DNA from: an uncultured Blautia sp.
Lineage (GTDB): Bacteria; Bacillota; Clostridia; Lachnospirales; Lachnospiraceae
Length of the DNA: 13,825 bases
Direction: 5' to 3'
Assembly: GCA_900765525.1 (NCBI GenBank)
Contig: CAAFRY010000100.1
Coordinates: forward strand, 1 to 13,825
The notes below the pieces were generated by a model. The model was not told the origin of the DNA and did not search any database. It saw nothing but the letters and a program-made list of their open reading frames with translations. Shown in pieces: positions 1 to 9,000 of this stretch. Every line of letters begins with the position of its first letter. Position 1 is the first letter of the stretch. The position numbers and the translations under genes were made by a program.

Positions 1-21
1 ACCTATAGGGCAGCCATATGT

Positions 22-3000
22 TTATTCTTTTATTTTATGTTTCTTTCTTCCTGCCAAAGCCACACTTCCGGCAGCAAAAGCCATCATCAATACAAGCAGG
101 CCAATCGGTGTTTCATCTCCTGTTCTCACTTGTCCGGCTTTTTCTTCCTTAGCCCCGGTTTTCTCTCCGGTTTTCTGGCTCTTAGTATCCGGCTTCTGTT
201 CCTGCTGGTTTATTCCGTCTCCGGACTTCTCTGCGCCTTTCTCTTCTGCTTCAGACGTTTTGCCATCATCCTTAGATTCTGTTTTTTCTGTTTCAGCGCT
301 TCCCAGGTTGTCTTGTCCTGTTGTCTTTTCTTCAGAATTATCCAGGTTCTTCTCCGGTCCTGTTCCTGCTGTCTCCGTATTTTCCGGATTATCTTCCGGT
401 TCTGCCGGCCCGGAGGTTCCCGGAATGTCTGTGGGCTCTGTCACATCTGCCCCGGTATCTTCTGGATTGTCCCCCGGGTTCGTTGCCTCTGGCCCGGAGG
501 CACCAGGAATATTTTCATCTCCCGTATCCTCTGCAGAATTATCCGGTTCACTCACTGCCGGAGGCTGGCTCTGCTTTTCATAGATTACCAATATCAGTTT
601 ATCCTGGTCCCCGGTTCCCTTCAGAGCATCCCCCTGAATTTCTTTTTGTGTGTATCCCTCAAAAGTCTTATCCTCCACTATTTGAGAGACATCGTAGGAT
701 TTCTCCTTAGGACAGCTAATCTGCTCCTCTTCTAAAACATTTCCTTCTGTATCCTGGTATTGAATCTTTATGTTTACCTGGTTATCAAGGTTAATGTAAA
801 AGTATGCAGCCGCTATATTTTCCGGGGAAACCGAAGCCATCAACATCGGTAATTCAGCCTGCACAGAGGCTCTGGCCATTCTCAGGGCTTTTGTTTTATC
901 AGGCTGCTCCTCTGGGTCGTCCTGTTCCGCTCTTCCGGTCCACTGAAGGTTTGTCAGAGAAAGCACTCCCTTGTTTTCTGAATTCACTTCATTTTCATCC
1001 ATGGTATTAGCGATAACAATAGGATATTTTGTGCGGTATTTCTTAAATCCGTCTGTTACCTCTTCCCAGATACAATTATCCGTAAATTCATAATAGGAAT
1101 CATAGGAAGATTGAATAGTCCAAGTCTTTCCTTTGTAGTACTCCCAGTCATTTTCTGCACCCTCCTGAACTGCGCTGGCTATAGACAACTGGGAGTTGGT
1201 TCCTATGGCCAGCTTAGATGAAAGCTGTACCTTATCCGGAATGGTGTTTGTCCACAGATAGAAGGAAATCGCCTGCCCCGGCGCCAGGTAAACTTCATTT
1301 TTAGGGCCAAAGGATTCATAAGCCTTAATGTCGCTGATATTTCCGTTTCCATCTACAAACACTGCCCCGTTTGGTATCTCGCCTCCCACATTTGCCGTAT
1401 TCAGCAAGATATCCCTCAGCTCCGTAAATTGAGGATGATTTTCTCCATCTGTGTTATAAACATCTTCAATCACCTGATACTTTGTATCATCTGGGTCTGC
1501 AGGGTCATACACCCGGATGGCATCCAGATAGAAATCATAGTAATGGTCATCATACATATCGTACCTGTTTGAATACATAGGTGTAATTTCTACATAATAA
1601 TCACCATAATCTAAATCTTCTGCTTTCAGAATCGGAACCTGATACAGAGTATCCTTGGCCTCTTCATCTAAAGTCCACTCCCCTGTAGCCTCATCATAGG
1701 TATATCCATAATAAGTATCTTCAATATGGCTTAAAACAACCTCTCCAGTGTTGTCAGTTCCTTTGAACATCTGAATATACACAGCCCCTGTCTCTCTGGA
1801 GGTAAGGCTAATTAAATCAAATCCTGTACCTCTGAACTTGAAAGAAGCTACTGGAGATGTTCCACCATTATTGTAAGTGTTTACCGCACTGACTCTGGTG
1901 TAATGAACGCTTCCATTACTGTAGGTGGCACAATCTTTATAATGGCTGTCATTTCCATAGAGATTTTCTACATCTTTCTGTACCTGCTGCTCTCCCGGTC
2001 TGTCCGTATCCTGTACCTGAGATTCCGGATGGTTACTGTCGGTTACCACTGACCAAAGTCCATGTTGCTTCCAGTTTTCGTCCGCAGTCAGAGCCTGAAG
2101 CTCTTCCTCAGATTTGTCCTTATCGTAAGAACCATCGGTATAGTGAATAGCCCCATAGCTATCCTCATAATAAATCTCTGTTGAGGGAATAACCGTAACA
2201 ACACCGTATACATACTGGTCACCGGCCAGCTTCACAGCATACATTATCCGCTGATAGGAATCCATGGTCATAGAGTTTGGCGTGAAGCGGACAACCGGTT
2301 CCTTGGTGTTATTTTCGCCTTGGTTTGAAAGAATCTCTGCTTTTCCGTAAATTCCTTCACCGCTCTGTCCAAAGCCTGCACTTAATGTATCTGTCACCTT
2401 CCCGGTAAGGTCTTCTTTAAAATTACTGTCTCCATCCTTCTGTACCAGAATTCCGGCCAGTTCTCCATTCAGCCCTTCCTGGAAAATATTATCGTTGGAC
2501 AGCACATCAATATCTACAGATAAACCAAAGTCAATGACAATCGTATCCTCCTCTATCAACTGAGAAGGCAGATAATTGATAACATAGAGCGTATATCCAT
2601 CCTCTGACTGGCTGTAAGCAGTGGCATAAATACGGTCTCCGTCCTTAGATATAATTGGTTCCTCTTCTATGGTGTACTGGTATTTCTCCAGTTCTCCGTT
2701 TTCCCCTTGGCTATAAACCGGTACTTCTGCAGTGGTGGTCCAAATATTCTCATCGGAGCCGGCCATATTTGTCTTCATTGTAATAGGTTTATATTCTTCA
2801 CCATTCTGCTTTAAGGTTATCTCCACAGAATCCGGCCTTGTTTCCTCACTGTTATTACCATCCATCCATATTTTCTGAATGGTAAGCTTTGCCTCTTCAT
2901 CACAGGGGTCCTGGATTCCTCCTTCTTCTTTTTCTGTCTGAGAAGGATTCTCATAAGTGTCAATTCCCAGCATTAAATTTGCCTGAGCGTCTGATACATA

Positions 3001-6000
3001 TACCTTTACAGGAGACTGGAAACGGTTAGCTGCATTGGTCTGATATGCTCCTTCCCAGACATCTTTGTGCTTATACATATTTTCATATTCCATATGCTGC
3101 ACAGGATATACATAGTAGGAAATACCATTCTCTCCCACAGCAGTCTGGGTGGAATCTGTAATCTGGCTAAGCTTTGTCTTCTCATCGTTATTGTATAAAT
3201 AAATCAGTCCATCCTCATCCCACTGGCGGTATACATAATAATAGTTCTCCTGTCCTTCAATATCCTTTAACGTATTCCAATCATATACTGTCTCCAGATT
3301 ACTGGAACCAGAAAATTCTCCTACTTTTGCTGAGCTTCCCCGAATAGTATCTGCAAAAAGCATCTGGTTATTTTCCAGAAGACCCTCGTTGTTATAGCCC
3401 ACAAAGCCTCCGGCATAGCCATTATTTCCGCTTCCATCCTTATCGTTTCCTGCTCCGCCGCCGAACACATCATATCCTGATGCAATTCCTTTTACAGATG
3501 AGGAAACCACTTTAGTACGGTTTGCTTTAATAAGACCAATCTTAATATTGTCCTTGTCAACATAATTTCCATTCCCATCATCATGACAGGGAACTTCTAT
3601 GTAGGAATCTCCGATATGTATCTGTGCCACATCTGTAGAACCGTCTCCGTTGTCTTTTACCAATGCCACGGAAATCTTCAGGCCCAGCAGGGTTACAGAT
3701 AATGTATCCCCCTCAGACAACACCGTTAGTTCCAAAACCTGGTTAAAAGGTTCAGGAAGCTTAACTTGTATAAGGTTTGTATTTTCCAAACCATCCACAT
3801 ACAAAAATTTCAGCAACTGATTTACAACGCTGAGAACCGGCTCCAATAGAAGTGGAGATTCTACGCCCACATCTGCAAGATAAGCAAAGCTTGTCTTCCC
3901 GATAAATCCTCCGGCAATTTCCTGGCTGTATATCTGTTTTGCCTGGGATGCCTGACAGGTATCAATTCTCGCTAAATCACCGTAGCCGACAAATCCTCCG
4001 GCGATATTTTCCTGTCCGCCTTCGCTGCTGACAGTATAACCGGAAGCAATACCTTCCAGTGTACTGCTCTCAATCTGGGAGCCAAATACATCTATCACTC
4101 CAGCGGAAGCCCCTAATAAATCTTCGAAAACAGTCAGGCTGTCTAAATCAATCACACCGCTTTTTCCGGTCAGTCCCACAAAACCTCCGGTGTAATTCTT
4201 TCCTTTTACAGCGCTTAACCCCTTTACCTGGCTGTGAAGCACCGTAGAATCCAGCAAACTTCCGCCAAAGCCTCCGGCGTTTCCGTTTTTATAGGAATCA
4301 TCCTTTGCGTCCGTTGGTATTTCTTCTCTTCTGGCCGCTACAGAAAATCCTCCGTCTTCTGCACCGTTTACCTGTCCATAATATACATAAGTTCTGAAAC
4401 TGCTCAGCACATTCACATTAGATAATCCAATAATACCCAGAATAGAAGTGTTTTCATTTGCAACCTCTGCCACGCCGGCCACATCCGCCAGTCCGAAAAA
4501 TCCTCCGGCATATAAGCCGCCGCTTACAGATTTCAGGTTGTTTACCGCAACTGAGCTTTGCCCGTCTCTTTGACCAATCACAGCACCTTTGGCTTTACCC
4601 ACAAAGCCTCCGGCTGCTTCTGCATTAGCTCCGCTGCCTCCGTCTACTGCCAGTCTTTGTCCATCTACCACAGCGCTTCCTACAGTAGGCAGGGTAGCAT
4701 TTAAAACTTCAGCTAAAGCGTCAACATCTTTTGATGTGATAATCAATCCTAAAATCTGATTCAAAAGTCCGCTGTCAGACTGTACATCCAGCTCCAGGGC
4801 ACTTCCTGATTCCATAACACCGGCAAAGCCTCCGGCAAATTTTTGAGAAGTTACAGCTTTAAGATTAGATACCTTAGCAGCCACAGCTTCTTGCTCTGCA
4901 TTATCTGCCTGTTGCTGCTGCTCCCAAATCTGACCTCCGGCAATATATCCGGCAAAGCCTCCGGCATTGCCATAAGCCATATTATTGGTATCAGCCTCCG
5001 CCTCAACGGTCATACCGGACTGATAACCGGAAACCTGAGAGGAATAGATAACCGGCACAAAGGTACTCACCACTCCCAGATTATCTACAATTTTTAAGTC
5101 AGCAAGTTCCAGGCCTCCTGCATTAGCCACTGTGCCGGTAATCATCTCTCCTACAAAACCGCCGGCGCTTCTGTAGGCATTGACAGACTTCACATCCTGA
5201 GCATTAGCGTTAGTTACTACACCGCCTCTCATTCTTCCCACATAGCCTCCGGCGCTGCCGCCGTCATCTACTCCGGTTCCGCTGTCTTTTGCAAGAGCTT
5301 GTACTGTATAGCCGTATATATAGCCTTCTATAAAGTTATCCAACTCACCCTGCGTCGCAAACTCTTTTTCAAAGTTGTCTCCGTAGGCTCCATATTGGCC
5401 TACATGACTTACCCAACTGTTCCAGTTTTCAAGTTCCATTCCTCTTAAAGGTCCTGTCACCTGGGTATTCGTCTCTGTGGGATATACTGCCTCCACTGCA
5501 GATATAAGGTTGTTTGCCTTAACAGTGCCCCATAAAATCTCTAAGCTTCCTGTATCCGCAATATTAGCTGCTTCCATCAAACCGGTAAAACCGCCGGCAT
5601 ACTCCTGGCCTGTTACAGACCGGATACGAATTGCCGAAGCTGTTTTTTGTCCTGTGCCACCGGATTTTTCCGTTTCATTTCCGATTATCTGTCCGCCAAG
5701 ATTATATCCCACATAACCCCCGGCCAGTCCTTTAAGCACTCCATCAGAGCTTTCACCTGAAGATATCACATAGCCGCCGCAGGGCACTGCCGTTGTCTCA
5801 CTGTTCCAAACTCTGGGAATAAAGGTTTTCGCTAATGACAGCAAATCTCCGGCTGATAACAAGCCGCCTAACACTTCTGTACTCTCCACAAGATTGGCCA
5901 CGGTTCCCGGCTCCATGGTTCCGGCATAGCCGCCGGCACTGGTCTCGCCTTCTATGTATTCGAAATTATAGGAGTCACAATCATTGAAACGAGACCCTTT

Positions 6001-9000
6001 AAGGATTCCAACATAACCTCCGGCGCTGCCTGATTCTGCATATACATTAAAGCCACCAGGCTGGCCGTATACATCACAGGAATTAAACTCTGACTCGACT
6101 GCATCAACAGCACTTGTAAGGTTCCCCAGCTTTACTATTCCCAGGAGATTTAATTGCTCTCCCACCGCTGCGGCGGAACCTATATCTGCCTTTCCTGCAA
6201 AACCACCGGCGTATACAGGTGCTTTAACTGCGTAATCGTCTTCTGTAAGTTTTTCTTCTGTCTTAGTCTGCAGACCGTTCACATTACTGTCATTAATTCT
6301 GGCTCCCAGAGCCTTTCCCACATAACCGCCTGCAGTACCTGAATCCACATCTGTCTCTAAGCGAGTAAGAGCCCATACCTTCAGACCCTCTCCTGTATTT
6401 TCTTCATCATCTGCAGCAAAGGCATTGACGCCTGCATTGCTCACCTGAGGTATATAAGTTTCTAACACGCTGAGTAATCCGGCTAAATCTATATTTGTTC
6501 CTAAAACAGACAAGCCATCTGACTGAGCCAAACCGCCGGAAAGAATACTTCCGGCAAAGCCTCCTGCGTAAAGCGTCCCTTCCACATACTTCACATTTTC
6601 TACGGCGTAGCTGCTGTCCATTCCGGAATTATCTATCTTGCCGCCCTGCATTTCTCCGATAAATCCGCCGGCAGACGCTGCTTTTACCTGAGGCTTCGTT
6701 TTATCTTCATGAGCTGCAAATACTACAGAACATCTCTCATACTCTGGAATGAGGTAACCTACTGCGTCCAGAAGGCCATCAATATCTAACAATCCCTCAT
6801 CTAAAAACCCACCCAAGCTATCATCTGTTCCTATATCGGCCAAACCGCCTACTCTGGAGCAGCCTGCAAAACCTCCGGCATAAGTATCCCTGTCTGCTTT
6901 TGTAGTAGAAACCTGGGCAAGTCCGGTAACATATGAATCTGAAATCTTTCCGGAATTGTTTTCGCCCACAAAACCTCCGGCATAGTAATGGTTTCCTTCT
7001 GTATTACCAATTGCAGTGACACTTGCATTTTCCCCTTGAAGACTGCAGTTCTCTACTTTAGCCTGAAGTATTTTTCCTAAAGACAGCAAATCATTTACTT
7101 CTATTAAATTTAGTCCCAGAAGATTAATGCCTCCGGCTTCTGCCACACTGGTCGCACCGGTCGTTCCCGCAAAGCCTCCGGCATAGTTTTCAGCCTCTGT
7201 CTTCTTAAGTCCGGATACGGAAGAATTGCTTACTGTTCCTCCGGCCAACAGACCGAACGCACCTCCACTGTAATAGTTTTGGGCCGTTACCTCTTCCACA
7301 TCAACTTTAACGCCGTCAATCTGGAACTCCAATGCCTGTGCCAGTCCCAGCGCCTCATTTAAAACGCCAAGTCCGCTGGCTGCTTTCACAGCTCCGCTGA
7401 TTCCGCCGGCATAATCTGCACCTGCTTGTACACTCTTTAAGTCTGTCTGATTTTCAGAGCTGTTCTGCAGCACAACGCCGTCACCGCTTCCAAGAACGCC
7501 TCCGACATAGCTTCCTCCTGCCGAAATCTGAATATCATTTCCAGCAACAGAAAAATCATGAATTTTAGAGGATTCTATTCCAATAATATTAAGAATATTG
7601 CTGTCAACTTCTGTTCCCTTATCTCCTTCTACAACTCCCTGAAGCAAGTCACCTACTGCTCCCACGAGAGTAGTATTTTCCCCAGGATTTCCCAAAGCTA
7701 ATGCAAAACCGATTGTAGCCCGCCCTGTAAATCCGCCGGCATAATCTTTGCCTGCTTGTACTGATGTCAGGGTTGAAACTCCACAGCTGCTGCTTGTACT
7801 ATCCGCCATACATCCGTTAAATCCGCCGGCATAATTTTCCACAGCTTCTATGGTAAGTCCGTTTTCTGTACTTACTGCCTGGCAATTTACCTGGGTAGAT
7901 TGGATATCCGGAGTAACCTCTACTTTCAGTTTTGATAATGCACCATTAAGCGTATCGTTTCTCTCCAGGCCTGCAAAGCCACCTGCATAACTTTTAGCCA
8001 CCACAGAAGTCAGACCTGTCACTTCACAATTATTTATATCTGTCCCAGTCTGGATTCCTACAAAGCCGCCGTTATATTGAGTATTTGTATTTCCAATAGT
8101 TCCGCTGCCCAGGGATACAGAACAATCTGTGATGACCGCTTTTTTATAGCCTGTAGGAATCAACTCTCCTAATGTTAGGTCTTTTTCCAACAACAGGCTA
8201 ACTAAATCCCCTAATCCTATGCCGGGTACAACATTAAGCAGACGGGATAACAGCTCCACTATATTTCCTAAAATGCCTGACAACCCATCATATTCCGCTA
8301 CACCTTCTGTGTAACCTACAAAACCGCCTGTTATATCTTTATTTTGATTGGTCACCTGTGCATTAGACACATGACAATTCTCAATCTCTACATACCCGGT
8401 CACTCTTCCTGCAAAACTTCCTGTAGCATAAGTATCCGCTGCATCTGTCTGCCGACTCAGCAATTCTTCCAGTGCCTCCCCAATATTTAAACCTAAACCG
8501 GGAATAAATGTTCCGAGAATCGTATCCAGAGCACCAAAAACCCCTCCTACAAGGCCGCCTACGCCTTCCAGCAAGGCACCAATCAAGCTTTGGTTAACAT
8601 CCTTAGTAGTTGTAGCTGTACTGTTCACCTGCACTGTTTTTAAGTTTATATCTTTGACTACAGTAGCATTGGTGCTCGTACCTACAAGGCCGTCATCCTG
8701 CTGTCCTGCAATCGTTCCGAAAAATCCAACGCCTGTTGTTTTCTGTATATTGATTTCATCGCCCTGCTGCACCACTACATTACTGATGGTTACCGGTACA
8801 TTTTCCTGCATATTTTTCCGTCCCAGCATATTTCCGGAAAGCATAATGGGCTCCCAAGGGTCATCCGCACTTGTCTTTCCATTCCCGTTACCGAATGCAA
8901 CGTCATCCATATTGGAATCCAAATCAATATTACGGAAAATAATGTAATTAGCGTCTGAAGTGTATTTCATATTTTTGAATACAGACGGAGGGCTTGTAAT

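Noticed and set aside
1..21. Terminator after the giant gene, suggested by CCTATAGG at 2-9
   Set aside because: Only 21 bp follow the stop codon in the window, too little to see a stem and T-run.
37..735. Open plus-strand frame of 232 codons opposite the end of the giant gene
   Set aside because: It lies wholly within the antisense of a well-supported coding region, its product is Cys/Phe/Ser-rich low complexity, and no ribosome binding site stands out. The other plus-strand frames across 260-9247 and 10828-13606 were dropped for the same reason.
3361..8436. Repeats as a CRISPR array or mobile element
   Set aside because: The repeated words are in frame, code for a conserved GGFxG core, and have neither uniform repeats and spacers nor terminal inverted repeats or a transposase.
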